From the NCBI GenBank assembly GCA_964471325.1, contig CAYYFL010000007.1:1-64000 (forward strand): a stretch of DNA of 64,000 nt, read 5' to 3'. The notes under the pieces were generated by a model, which did not search any database, was not told the DNA's origin, and was given only the letters and a program-made list of their open reading frames with translations. The translations under genes were made by a program, and so were the position numbers. This document shows positions 50,378 through 59,631 of the stretch, in pieces; within the stretch, counting starts at the first letter, position 1, and every line of letters starts with the position of its first letter. This DNA comes from Velamenicoccus sp964471325. Lineage in GTDB: Bacteria > Omnitrophota > Gorgyraeia > Velamenicoccales > Velamenicoccaceae.

Positions 50378-50941
50378 TTAGCGTTCGATAGCCCTGAAAG
50401 GTTCGGGATTGAGCTTTCCCGGGAAGAACTTGCCGATCAGCCCTTCGTAACTGCCTTTATAAATGGCCGGCGCCATAGCGATGAGCTTGTGTCCGAACAG
50501 CGACGACTTGGCGCTCACTTCCAGGTACTGGATCGTTGAGATGGTCATGATGAAGAGGCCGATGCTGCAGATCCACAGTCCCCTTACAAAACCGATGAAG
50601 AGCCCGGCCCATTTATCCACGACATTCTTGGCTTCGATCTTGATAAGGAGAAAGAAGGATTCGCGGACGATGCGGATGAGCAGTGTCACCAGAACGACCA
50701 GCGCGATGAAGACAAAGACGTCGCCGGCATCCAGGGGTAAGGCCGGGAGTTTTTGATTGAGCATGTCCGATAAGGGGGTCGTATAGACATGGAAGGCTGT
50801 GACTGTGACAAGCCAGAGGCTGAAGAGCTTGAAGAGTTCTACGATGAATCCTGTCTTGACGCCGATGTAGCACATGCGCAGGATAACGGCGATCATCAGG
50901 AAATCGACCCAGTTGATACCTATGAAATATTTTGTGAGCAT
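50378..50941 (-). CDS. CvpA family membrane protein
   Basis: A 187-residue protein with four membrane helices in the first two thirds. The family pattern is NWVDFLMIAVILRMCYIGVKTGFIVELFKLFSLWL and DKWAGLFIGFVRGLWI. CvpA proteins act in envelope homeostasis and colicin V production. A strong promoter lies at 51064-51092. Confidence 0.85.
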   Translation of the reverse strand: MLTKYFIGINWVDFLMIAVILRMCYIGVKTGFIVELFKLFSLWLVTVTAFHVYTTPLSDMLNQKLPALPLDAGDVFVFIALVVLVTLLIRIVRESFFLLIKIEAKNVVDKWAGLFIGFVRGLWICSIGLFIMTISTIQYLEVSAKSSLFGHKLIAMAPAIYKGSYEGLIGKFFPGKLNPEPFRAIER

Positions 50942-51063
50942 TAAACCTTTTTTATGCCAACGGTCATGCTTTGCGGCAAAGGCATGCTTAACCGCGCATA
51001 TCTAAGTGATGTCGTGACAATGTGTAACAAAAAGAACAAGTGCCTTAATTAAAAATTTTTGAA

Positions 51064-51092
51064 AGTATAACATAGGAATATGGCCCTGTCAA
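51064..51092 (-). promoter_or_regulatory. Consensus-like sigma-70 promoter for cvpA
   Basis: TTGACA (51092-51087), 17 bases, TATACT (51069-51064) on the minus strand, giving a leader of about 115 bases before the cvpA start. Confidence 0.8.
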
Positions 51093-51131
51093 GGGAGCGT
51101 CCTTGATTCCGTTGGAAGACTTAGTTTTCCC

Positions 51132-51218
51132 GCGCGGACAGCCCCGTTACAAAGCCGCGCCCATGGACGGGGTTGTCTTAAGGCAGTTGCATAGGAAAAA
51201 GCCCTATGCTGTTTTTTT
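51132..51218 (+). ncRNA. Candidate structured RNA with terminator upstream of the cyclase gene
   Basis: GCGCGG (51132-51137) can pair with CCGCGC (51155-51160), while 51137-51147 can pair with 51167-51177 (ACGGGGTTGTC); the two are interleaved, so they form a pseudoknot or exclude each other. A clear intrinsic terminator follows (GCATAGG 51189-51195 with CCTATGC 51203-51209, then seven U). No convincing promoter for it was found. The rest of the 340-base spacer shows no gene. Confidence 0.5.
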
Positions 51219-51248
51219 GTTAGAAGAGGCTAGCCCTTTCTGACGGGG

Positions 51249-51277
51249 TTGACTTCCCTTCAGAGATGTGTTAAAGT
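51249..51277 (+). promoter_or_regulatory. Predicted promoter for the diguanylate cyclase gene
   Basis: TTGACT (51249-51254), 17 bases, TAAAGT (51272-51277). The predicted start is at about 51284-51285, at the ATG itself, so the mRNA would be leaderless; no ribosome site precedes the ATG. Confidence 0.55.
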
Positions 51278-51284
51278 TTCGCTT

Positions 51285-52490
51285 ATGGAAAATCAGGATA
51301 AGACAAGAACAATAAACGACCAGGATGTTCTTTTAGAGCAGCTGGCCAAGGCGAGACAGGAGCTCTCGACCCTCTATGAGATCTCCAACGCCATGCATAA
51401 GACCCTTGCCCTGGATGAGATCCTTTTTATTATTTTGACAGGAGTCACTTCGCATTCGGGCCTCGGCTTTAACAGGGCCATGCTTTTTCTTCTGGATTCT
51501 TCCGGGAAATTCCTGGAAGGCCGCATCGGGATCGGCCCCGACAACGGTGAAGAGGCCAAGCGCATTTGGAGGCTGATCGACGAGCAGAAGATGGATCTGG
51601 ACGACCTTGTCAATTCCTATGCCCAGACACATGAGGTCATTAAAGGTTCGAAATTTTTTAACCAGGTTAAATCCGTCCGTATGCCCGTCAAAGAGCCGGA
51701 CGGCGGCATCCTGGCGAAAGTGTTCAACGACGGCATGCCCTTCCATTTCAAAAAAGATAATCTCCAGAGTTTTACGGGGGACCCTCTCTTCACCATTTTC
51801 CCGTCCGATGAATTCGTCGTGATTCCCCTGAAGGCCAAGGACAGGTCGAACGGCCTGATCGTCGCCGACAACATTTTTACGAAACGCTCCATCACCAAAG
51901 ACGACATCCGGGTCCTGATGATGTTCGCCAACCAGGCCGGCATGGCCATAGAAAACTCACAGCTTTATGAGCGCACCTTGATCAAGGCCCATAAGGATGC
52001 CCTGACAGACCTCTGGAATCACGGCTATTTTCAGTATGTCTTTGACGAGGAGCTCAGGCGGGCCAAAGATCACATGTCTTATCTGAGCCTCATCATGCTT
52101 GATATTGATAACTTTAAGAATTACAACGATACGTGGGGCCACCAGAAAGGCGATGAGATCCTCGCGCGCATTTCTCAGATCGTCATGGAGTCGTCCCGCA
52201 AGATCGACAAGGTCTGCCGTTACGGCGGCGAGGAGTTCGCCGTGATCCTGCCCGATGCCGCCAGGAAGGATGTCCTCGTAGTCGCCGAGCGTATCCGGGC
52301 GAATATCGAGCAATGTCCTTTCTCGGCCGGAGCCGACCACCCTTCGCAGAAAATCACCGTCAGCATCGGCGTTGCCTCGTTTCCCGAGAGCGGGAAGACA
52401 AAGCTGGAGCTTATCCGCGCGGCCGATGCGGCGCTCTACGACGCCAAGAAGCAAGGCAAGAACCGCGTGGCCTGCCCGCCGGCACCGTAA
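51285..52490 (+). CDS. GAF-GGDEF diguanylate cyclase
   Basis: A 401-residue cytosolic enzyme making cyclic di-GMP and the only plus-strand gene of the window. A short coiled-coil start is followed by a GAF domain (about residues 30-235) with no membrane helix. The GGDEF domain (about 240-400) has the active GGEEF loop (CRYGGEEFAVILPDA) and the inhibitory I-site RKID five residues before it, so product inhibition is expected. The start at 51285 lacks a ribosome site. Confidence 0.93.
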   Translation: MENQDKTRTINDQDVLLEQLAKARQELSTLYEISNAMHKTLALDEILFIILTGVTSHSGLGFNRAMLFLLDSSGKFLEGRIGIGPDNGEEAKRIWRLIDEQKMDLDDLVNSYAQTHEVIKGSKFFNQVKSVRMPVKEPDGGILAKVFNDGMPFHFKKDNLQSFTGDPLFTIFPSDEFVVIPLKAKDRSNGLIVADNIFTKRSITKDDIRVLMMFANQAGMAIENSQLYERTLIKAHKDALTDLWNHGYFQYVFDEELRRAKDHMSYLSLIMLDIDNFKNYNDTWGHQKGDEILARISQIVMESSRKIDKVCRYGGEEFAVILPDAARKDVLVVAERIRANIEQCPFSAGADHPSQKITVSIGVASFPESGKTKLELIRAADAALYDAKKQGKNRVACPPAP

Positions 52491-52521
52491 GACAACACTT
52501 TAAAAACGGGATGTTAGAAGA

Positions 52522-55500
52522 TCACGCCGCTTCCGAGGTCGCCTCGGGAGCTTTTTCTTTTGTATCTTCGGGCGTTTGAGGCTGGAGTTCTGCTGCTGCG
52601 GCGGCGGCCTTGGCCTGGGCATTCTCGTGCAGCTTGACGGAGACGATCTTCGACATGCCGGAGCGTTCCATGGTGATGCCGTACATGACATTGGCGCGCG
52701 AGATGGTCTTTTTATTGTGCGTGATGGTGATGAATTGGGATGTTTTGGAAAAATCGCCCAGCATGCGGCTGAAACGGTCGATGTTGGATTCATCGAGCGC
52801 CGCGTCGATTTCATCCAGGACGCAGAATGGCGACGGTTTGGTCTTGAAGATGGCAAAGATCAGCGCGATGGCCGACAGGGATTTTTCTCCGCCGGACAAA
52901 AGCGTGATATTCTGAAGCTTTTTGCCGGGCGGACGGCAGATGATCTCGATGCCGGATTCCAAAACGTCTTCTTCGTCCATCAAAAAGAGCTTGGCCTCTC
53001 CCCCTCCGAATAGAAGGCGGAAGTAATTCTTGAATTCTTCGGCGACGATCTGGAAGGTCTCCAAAAACATCTTGCGCGTATTGCGGTTGATCTTGAGGAT
53101 TGCGTTTTTCAGTGATTCCTTGGCCGTCAAAAGGTCGTTTTGCTGCTGGGTCAGGAAGTCAAAACGGTTTTTCAATTCTTCCAGCTCTTCAATGGCCACC
53201 AGGTTGACCGTTCCGAACGATTCCGTTTTTTCCTTCAGCGACTGAATTTCCTGCTGAAGCGCCTGGACGTCGATGCCTTCCTGCGGCTCAGGTGCCGTTG
53301 TCGCCGCGTCCTCCAGGTCGACATTGTAGGCCGACAGGACCCTGTTCTTGATGCTGGTGAGCTTGAAATGCAGCTCCTGCTCCTGCATCTGGTAGTGATG
53401 GATGTTTTCTTTGGCGCGGTCCAGCTTTTCCTCGAGGTCTATGATCTGTTTCTGGATGAAATCGATGGCATTGACCTCTTCGATACGCAGTTGGCTCCGG
53501 GACATGAGCTCCTGGGTTTTTTTGCTTATGGTTTCTTCATTGGCTTTGATCTTGAGCTCCAGGTTCTGGGTTTCTTCTTCCAGGAGCCGCGTCTTTTCCT
53601 GCGATTCCGCGATCTCTTGGCGCGCGAGCATCAGGGTGTGGTCATCGGCGCTGAGGGCGTCTTCAAAAAGCTTGAGGTTGGCCCGCAGGCCGTCTTCCTT
53701 GGCTTTTTGGTTGTCCAGTTCCGCCTTGAGCTGTGTGATTTCGACCAGGACGGTCTCGCGTTCTGCGCTGATCTTGGCCGCCTGTTCGGTGTTCTGCGTG
53801 ATTGTGTTGTCGCAGTTCGTCAGTTCGCCGGATATAGTGTTGAGCTCATTACGGTATTGTTCGTCGCGGCCTTTGGCGGTCCCAAGCTCTTGTGTGACGT
53901 CCTGGAGCTCCAGGGTAATGACGGAGAGCTCTTCCTGGATTTTGTGCGCATTTTCGGCGAGGTTTGTGTTGACGGCCTCTTTGTTGGTCAGGGTGAATTT
54001 TTCCTGCTGGAGCTCTTCGTCGATCTTGCGCGCGTCTTCCACAATCTGCAGGAGTTCTTTTTCTTTTGCGGAGAGCTCGGCGCGCAGGCTTTGGGTCTCC
54101 GCATCGATGTCTTTGGTGCGTTGCTCCAGACCTTCGAGGTCGAAAGAGATGAATTTCAATTCGCACGTGATCCGGCAGGTCGCCGTCTTTTCGTCGTAGG
54201 CGATGTCCCTGGCGTGGGCGATGATGCCGGATATCTTGCTGTCGATCGGACCGCGGATCTCCAGGGTGCCCACCTGGGCCTCGGGCATGCTGTCGTATTT
54301 CAGGCGCAGCTCTTTCAAGAATTCGATCTGGGACTGGAGGCCCAATTTTTCGTTTTCGAGCGCACGCAAGCGCGCATCCATCTCTTTGAGCTCTGCTTCC
54401 CGCCTGGACTGGTCTGCCTTCTTACCGTTGAGACGCGTCTGTATTTCTTCGATCTTCGTCTTTTCCTGTGAGATCTCCGAACCAATGGCCTCGATGTTCT
54501 TGAGGAGCTGGGCGTTTTCTTCCTCGGTTTTCAGTTTTTCGGTATCCAGTCTCCTCTGCCGGGCCAGCAAACCGTGCAGGCTGCTAGAGTTCTCATTAAG
54601 CAGGTTTGAGGTTTTTGTTTCGTTAAGGTTGAGCTCGAAAATCCTGTTTTTGAGTTCTTTGTTTTCCGTCTGAAGACGGTTGAGGTCCGCATCCATCCGG
54701 CCCAGGAGCGTTTCCCTTTCTTTAAAATGCGATTCTTTTTCAGAGAAGACCTTGTTGAGCTGGCTCAATTGGGTGGAGAGCTCGTCGATATTGCCCTTGT
54801 GGGAGGCGATTTTTGATGTCAACTGCTGTTCCTGCTCCCCCAGGATCTGAATGCGCTGGCCCAAGTCGCTCATGCGGTCCATGTTCAAGTTGATGTGCTG
54901 GCGGCAGGTGGTCGAGCTGTTTTCGAGGCTCGAGATTTCTTCCTTCATCTCGGCGATACGGCCGTCGAGTTCCTGCAGTTCCTGCTGCTGGTGCATGAGC
55001 CGTCCATCAAGGGTCTGCAGCTCGGTATTAAGCTGGGTTTCTTCCTGTGTTCCTTTTTTGGCCATTTCGCCGACGACAGCCGCCTCCCCCTTGATCGTCT
55101 TGAGCTCGATGTTGGCAAAGGTCAGCTCCGAGGATTTCAGCTTTTCAAACACTTCTTTATAACGGCGGGCCTTGCTGGCCTGGCGTTCGATGGAGCCGAT
55201 CTGGCGCTTGACTTCCGTGATGATATCGTTGACGCGCAGGAGGTTGTTGTCCGTCTCTTCCAGCTTGCGCATCGCCTCTTTTTTCTTGACCTTATATTTG
55301 CTGACGCCTGTGGCTTCATCGAAGACCAGGCGCCTGTCTTCGGGTTTTGAGCTGATGACAAGATCGATCTTGCCCTGTTCGACGAGCGAGTAAGATTCGG
55401 CCCCGATGCCGGTGCCCATCAGGAGTTCGTTGATGTCTTTGAGGCGCACGACGTTGTTGTTGATGAGATATTCGCTTTCTCCGGACCTGAAGAGCCTGCG

Positions 55501-55803
55501 CGTGATCGTGACTTCGTCGTAATCGATGGGCAGGATCTTGGCTTCGTTGGAAATGGTGAGGGAGACTTCCGCCATATTCTGCGCAGGGACATTTTCCGTC
55601 CCGTTGAAAATGACGTCCTCCATCTTGGCGCCGCGCAGGGATTTGATGGATTGTTCGCCCAGGCACCAGCGGATGGAATCGAAGATGTTGCTTTTTCCGC
55701 AGCCGTTGGGGCCGACAATGGCGGTGATGCCCGGCTCAAAGTGCAGGATCGTCTTTTCGGCAAACGACTTGAATCCGGCGATTTCGAGTTTTTTGAAATA
55801 CAT
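52522..55803 (-). CDS. smc: SMC chromosome condensation ATPase, short hinge
   Basis: A 1093-residue SMC protein. The N-terminal head has Walker A GPNGCGKSN (residues 31-39); the C-terminal head has LSGGEKSLSAIALIFAI and VLDEIDAALDESNIDRF. Coiled coils occupy about 170-500 and 560-850. Between them a ~55-residue segment (501-555, QVGTLEIRGPIDSKISGIIA...) replaces the usual ~150-residue hinge, making the protein about 90 residues shorter than typical. The C-terminal tail is Ala/Glu-rich. It works with ScpAB. Confidence 0.93.
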   Translation of the reverse strand: MYFKKLEIAGFKSFAEKTILHFEPGITAIVGPNGCGKSNIFDSIRWCLGEQSIKSLRGAKMEDVIFNGTENVPAQNMAEVSLTISNEAKILPIDYDEVTITRRLFRSGESEYLINNNVVRLKDINELLMGTGIGAESYSLVEQGKIDLVISSKPEDRRLVFDEATGVSKYKVKKKEAMRKLEETDNNLLRVNDIITEVKRQIGSIERQASKARRYKEVFEKLKSSELTFANIELKTIKGEAAVVGEMAKKGTQEETQLNTELQTLDGRLMHQQQELQELDGRIAEMKEEISSLENSSTTCRQHINLNMDRMSDLGQRIQILGEQEQQLTSKIASHKGNIDELSTQLSQLNKVFSEKESHFKERETLLGRMDADLNRLQTENKELKNRIFELNLNETKTSNLLNENSSSLHGLLARQRRLDTEKLKTEEENAQLLKNIEAIGSEISQEKTKIEEIQTRLNGKKADQSRREAELKEMDARLRALENEKLGLQSQIEFLKELRLKYDSMPEAQVGTLEIRGPIDSKISGIIAHARDIAYDEKTATCRITCELKFISFDLEGLEQRTKDIDAETQSLRAELSAKEKELLQIVEDARKIDEELQQEKFTLTNKEAVNTNLAENAHKIQEELSVITLELQDVTQELGTAKGRDEQYRNELNTISGELTNCDNTITQNTEQAAKISAERETVLVEITQLKAELDNQKAKEDGLRANLKLFEDALSADDHTLMLARQEIAESQEKTRLLEEETQNLELKIKANEETISKKTQELMSRSQLRIEEVNAIDFIQKQIIDLEEKLDRAKENIHHYQMQEQELHFKLTSIKNRVLSAYNVDLEDAATTAPEPQEGIDVQALQQEIQSLKEKTESFGTVNLVAIEELEELKNRFDFLTQQQNDLLTAKESLKNAILKINRNTRKMFLETFQIVAEEFKNYFRLLFGGGEAKLFLMDEEDVLESGIEIICRPPGKKLQNITLLSGGEKSLSAIALIFAIFKTKPSPFCVLDEIDAALDESNIDRFSRMLGDFSKTSQFITITHNKKTISRANVMYGITMERSGMSKIVSVKLHENAQAKAAAAAAELQPQTPEDTKEKAPEATSEAA

Positions 55804-55817
55804 GGTCTTAGACCCGC

Positions 55818-57011
55818 CTATTTTCTCAGTTTCTCCCTGAGCGTTTTTGTCAACAGCGGCACCACCTCAAAAAGATCTCCGACGATGCCGTAAGAGGCGA
55901 CCTGGAAGATCGGCGCCCCGGGGTCGTTGTTGATGGCGATGATCGTCTTGGACGACTGCATGCCGACCAAGTGTTGGATCTGGCCGGAGATGCCGCAGGC
56001 GATGTAGATGCTTGGGCAGACCGTTTTTCCTGTTTGTCCTACCTGATGAGAATAGGGTATCCAGCCGGAGTCGACCGCCGCCCTTGAGGCGCCGACGGCG
56101 CCGTTCAAGACACCCGCCAGCTCTTCTATGATCTTGAAATTCTCGGGTCCCTTCATGCCTCTGCCGCCCGAGACGATGATGTCGGCTTCGGCGATGTTGA
56201 TGGTCGCCGATACGTCTTCAATGATATCGAGGATCTTTGTCCTTGAGGCATAGACATTGTCCTCAAAGTTTTCCCTGATGATTTTGCCCTGGCGCGAAGG
56301 ATCGAGGGACGCCTCTTTCATGACTTTGTGGCGGACGGTCGCCATCTGCGGCCTGTGATTGGGCGTGATGATGGTGGCCATGATGTTGCCGCCGAAGGCC
56401 GGGCGCGTCTGCAGAAGGATCTTTTTATGCGGATCGATATCCAGGCCCGTGCAGTCGGCCGTCAGGCCCGTATGGATCTTGACGGCAACGCGCGATATCA
56501 GGGACCGGCCGATCGATGTCGCGCCGCAGAGGACGATCTCCGGCTTGTATTTTTTGATCAGACGCACCAGGACAGCCGTGTAGGCGTCGTCCACATAGTG
56601 CTTCAACTGAGGGTGATCGACGACATAAACCGTGTCTGCGCCCCTCTGGATGATGTCCCGGCCCCTGGGTTCGATGTCGTGGCCGATGAGAATGCCGCAA
56701 AGTTCGCAGCCCAGCTTGTCGGCCAGCTCGCGGCCTTTGCCGAGAAGTTCATAGCTGACGGATTGCACCACTCCCCGTTTCTGTTCGCAAAAGACCCAGA
56801 CACCCCGCGCTTGAGTATCGGCCTGGACCGTCTTGTCCCTCTTGATCGAGATGGCGTCGAATTTGCATGCCTCGACGCAGGCGCCGCACAAGGTGCATTG
56901 CTCGGGGCGCACGACGGCCTTTTTATTTTCCATATACAGAGCGCCGAACGGACAGACTTTGACGCATAAGGTGCATCCGACGCATTGTTCTTTGTTGATG
57001 ATTAAAGACAT
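55818..57011 (-). CDS. etfA: Electron transfer flavoprotein alpha subunit with ferredoxin domain
   Basis: A 397-residue EtfA with an N-terminal 2x[4Fe-4S] ferredoxin module: CVGCTLCVKVCP and CTLCGACVEACK (residues 10-50). The EtfA part includes IVLCGATSIGRSLISRVAV, TADCTGLDID, ARPAFGGNIMATI-like TRPAFGGNIMATI, and the FAD-binding GGRGMKGPENF and VGQTGKTVCP. Ferredoxin-fused EtfA occurs in anaerobes. It lies 10 bases from the repaired etfB stop. Confidence 0.94.
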   Translation of the reverse strand: MSLIINKEQCVGCTLCVKVCPFGALYMENKKAVVRPEQCTLCGACVEACKFDAISIKRDKTVQADTQARGVWVFCEQKRGVVQSVSYELLGKGRELADKLGCELCGILIGHDIEPRGRDIIQRGADTVYVVDHPQLKHYVDDAYTAVLVRLIKKYKPEIVLCGATSIGRSLISRVAVKIHTGLTADCTGLDIDPHKKILLQTRPAFGGNIMATIITPNHRPQMATVRHKVMKEASLDPSRQGKIIRENFEDNVYASRTKILDIIEDVSATINIAEADIIVSGGRGMKGPENFKIIEELAGVLNGAVGASRAAVDSGWIPYSHQVGQTGKTVCPSIYIACGISGQIQHLVGMQSSKTIIAINNDPGAPIFQVASYGIVGDLFEVVPLLTKTLREKLRK

Positions 57012-57021
57012 GATACCTCGC

Positions 57022-57817
57022 TTAAGGGACGAGTGATTTGATAACAGCGGCTATTTTTTCAACGGATTCTTCCGCGGGCCCCTGGNNNNNNNNNNTGGTA
57101 GACCTCTCCGCCTTTGCGTCGTTCCGGCGAAAAAATCTTGACGACCTGCGTCGGGGAACCCTTGAGTCCCAGACGATCGGCTTCACAATCGATCATCTGT
57201 GCGCTTAAAAGCTGGATCTTGGCGCTTTTGGCGCGCATCTTTCCTTTGAGGGACGGCGTGCGGGGTTCGTTGATCTCTTTGACGACGGTGAACAGACACG
57301 GTAAAGGCGTTTCGACGATATCGTAGCCTTCTTCCGTCATGCGTTCGACGACAGCGACTCCGTTCTTGATGGATTCGATTTTTTTGACGTAAGTGACCTG
57401 CGGGATATCGAGATGTGTCGAGATGCCGGGTCCGACTTGGGCCGTGTCGCCGTCGGAGGCCTGCTTGCCGCAAAGGATGAGGGAGAAATCGCCGAGTTTC
57501 TTGATCGCCGCCGCCAACGTATAGCTTGTGGCCAAGGTGTCTGAGCCGGCAAAGGCCCTGTCGCAGATGAGCACGGCCTCGTCGATGCCCATGGAGATCG
57601 CCTCGCGCAGGGCGCTTTCCGCCTGCGGCGGTCCCATCGTGACGACCGTCGCCTTGCCGTTGAACTGTTCTTTAAGCCGCAGTCCCTCTTCGATGGCATA
57701 CATATCGAAAGGATTGATGATGGATTGGACCCCTTCACGCACGAGCGTGTTGGTTTCAGGGTTGATTTTGACGTCCGCCGTGTCCGGGACCTGTTTGATG
57801 CAGATGATGATGTTCAT
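57022..57817 (-). CDS. etfB: Electron transfer flavoprotein beta subunit (interrupted by assembly gap)
   Basis: EtfB with AMP/FAD-site landmarks INIIICIKQVPDT-like NIIICIKQVPDTA, DMYAIEEGLRLKEQ, DRAFAGSDTLATSYTLAAAI and LCGKQASDGDTAQVGPG. The frame breaks at the 10 N at 57086-57095. Beyond it, another frame reads QGPAEESVEKIAAVIKSLVP and stops at 57022, a normal EtfB end. Dropping the N and the duplicated CCA restores one frame, giving about 260 residues. Confidence 0.9.
57086..57095. other. Scaffold gap (10 N)
   Basis: Ten unresolved bases in etfB. The flanks share CCA/TGG, suggesting that the contigs actually overlap by three bases. Confidence 0.95.
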
Positions 57818-57987
57818 GGGATGCCGGTTGTGGTTATTTCAGCCGCGACGGGATGCGCCCCGTTGCGGACAAAAAGTATGTTTTAGTTTACTGCAAAGCT
57901 TGGTACCTTTCAACTGATACTTCTTTGTTTTCGGGACATGCGCAGCCGGACACACATGGCTGTCATCAGGAAAGGACAAGTTGTCGT

Positions 57988-59142
57988 TTAGCCCTTTGCC
58001 ATCTCTTTGATCAGCTGCAAAGCTATGATGTTGCGCTGGATCTGGTTCGTCCCTTCATAGATCTGCGTGATTTTGGCGTCGCGCATCCTTTTTTCCGCCG
58101 GATATTCTTTGATGTAACCGTAGCCGCCGAAGATCTGGACGGCGTCGGTCGTGACCTTCATCGCCACGTCCGATGCGAAAAGCTTGGCCATGGCGGAATA
58201 CTTGGAGACGTCTTTGGCGCCGGAGTCGATCATCCGCGCCGTCGCATAGATCAGGGCGCGCGCCGCTTCCACCTGTGTGGCCATATCCGCCAGCATCCAT
58301 TGGATGCCCTGGAAGCTGGAGATCGGCTTGCCGAACTGTATTCTTTCTTTGGAATATTTGCCGGCGGATTCGAGGGCGCCGGCTGCGATGCCGAGGGCCT
58401 GGGAGGCGACGCCGGGACGGGAGACGTCGAATGTCTTCATCGTGACGATGAAGCCCAGCCCTTCTTTGCCCAGGACGTTTTCTTTGGGCACTTCGCAGTC
58501 CGTAAAGATCAATTCCCGTGTTGAAGAGGCGCGGATGCCGAGCTTGTCTTCCTTTTTGCCGAAGGTAAAACCCTTCATTCCCTTTTCCAGGATAAAGGCC
58601 GTGGCTCCGCGGGCCCCTTTGGTCTTGTCGGTCATGGCAATGACGACATAGGTGTCGGCGTCGCCGCCGTTGGTGATGAAGTGCTTCATGCCGTTCAAGA
58701 CGTAATGTTCGCCTTTCTTTTTTGCCGTTGTCTGTATGGCGCTGGCGTCCGAGCCCGCGGCAGGTTCCGTGACGGCAAAAGCGGCAAGTTTTTTGCCCGC
58801 GGCGAGGTCCGGCAGGTATTTTTTCTTCTGCTCGTCGTTGCCGAACAAAAGGATGGGATCCAGGCCGAGATAAGACGCAGCGAAGCACAGCGTGATGCCG
58901 CCGCAAGCCTTGGACAGTTCTTCGGTCGCGATGCAGGTTTCCAATACCCCTCCCCCCAATCCGCCGTATTCGACGGGGATGGAGACGCCGAAGAGATCCG
59001 CCTGGGCCAGGAGCTTGACGATGGGCCAGGGGAATTCTTCTGTCTTGTCGTATTCGGCGGCGACGGGCGCGATCTTCTCCTGCGCGATCTGGCGACAAAG
59101 GTCGCGGATCATGATTTGTTGTTCATTAAGCAGGTAATCCAT
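57988..59142 (-). CDS. Acyl-CoA dehydrogenase (butyryl-CoA type)
   Basis: A 384-residue FAD enzyme. FAD and substrate motifs include FAVTEPAAGSDASAIQTTA and FITNGG; the catalytic Glu is in QIYEGTNQIQRNI near residue 365. MDYLLNEQQIMIRDLCRQ opens the protein. Together with ferredoxin-EtfA and EtfB downstream it resembles the butyryl-CoA dehydrogenase/Etf complex of anaerobes. A 170-base spacer with a 10-bp hairpin (57843-57868) separates it from etfB. Confidence 0.93.
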   Translation of the reverse strand: MDYLLNEQQIMIRDLCRQIAQEKIAPVAAEYDKTEEFPWPIVKLLAQADLFGVSIPVEYGGLGGGVLETCIATEELSKACGGITLCFAASYLGLDPILLFGNDEQKKKYLPDLAAGKKLAAFAVTEPAAGSDASAIQTTAKKKGEHYVLNGMKHFITNGGDADTYVVIAMTDKTKGARGATAFILEKGMKGFTFGKKEDKLGIRASSTRELIFTDCEVPKENVLGKEGLGFIVTMKTFDVSRPGVASQALGIAAGALESAGKYSKERIQFGKPISSFQGIQWMLADMATQVEAARALIYATARMIDSGAKDVSKYSAMAKLFASDVAMKVTTDAVQIFGGYGYIKEYPAEKRMRDAKITQIYEGTNQIQRNIIALQLIKEMAKG

Positions 59143-59172
59143 GAGTGCATTCCTTTCTTGTGTTGTCCTGTG

Positions 59173-59631
59173 CTATCCGATCGTTTTGACCAGGGCAATC
59201 TCGCCGCAATTCGGGAATTTGGGGCAATGGCAGCATTCGGCCCAGATCTTGTGCGGCAGTTTTGATTTCGGGACGGTCCTGAAACCGAATTTTTTGAAGA
59301 ATTTCGGCTGATAGGATAACGCAAAAACCTTTTCGATTTCCAGCCCGGCGGCTTCCTCAAGCAAAGACCGCATCAGGAGCGCGCCGAATCCTTTTTTCTG
59401 GAATTTTTTGTGGACGGCCAGGGACTTGATCTCCGCCAGGTTATCCCAGCCAACGATGTGCAGGGCGGCGCAGCCAACGACGCGGCCGTTGGGATCCAGG
59501 ACGACCCAGAAATCACGGATGTTCTCGAAGATCTCATTGAGGGACCTGGGCAGCATCAGGTCCTGGCTGGCAAAGGCATTGATGAGTTTTTGGATGGTCT
59601 TGGCGTCTCCGATCCCGGCTTTTCTGATCAT
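59173..59631 (-). CDS. GNAT acetyltransferase, short ArgA-like
   Basis: A 152-residue GNAT protein with the acetyl-CoA loop KKFQKKGFGALLM. The pattern MLPRSLNEIFENIRDFWV, NLAEIKSLAVH and the closing HKIWAECCHCPKFPNCGEIAL matches stand-alone amino-acid N-acetyltransferases used in arginine synthesis. Other arg genes are absent here. It overlaps glgC by four bases. Confidence 0.82.
   Translation of the reverse strand: MIRKAGIGDAKTIQKLINAFASQDLMLPRSLNEIFENIRDFWVVLDPNGRVVGCAALHIVGWDNLAEIKSLAVHKKFQKKGFGALLMRSLLEEAAGLEIEKVFALSYQPKFFKKFGFRTVPKSKLPHKIWAECCHCPKFPNCGEIALVKTIG

Noticed and set aside
53140..54471. 443-codon plus-strand open frame
   Set aside because: Lies wholly antisense to smc; composition is a by-product of the coiled-coil codons and no domain is seen.
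58055..59098. 347-codon Arg/His-rich minus frame
   Set aside because: Out-of-frame shadow of the acyl-CoA dehydrogenase.
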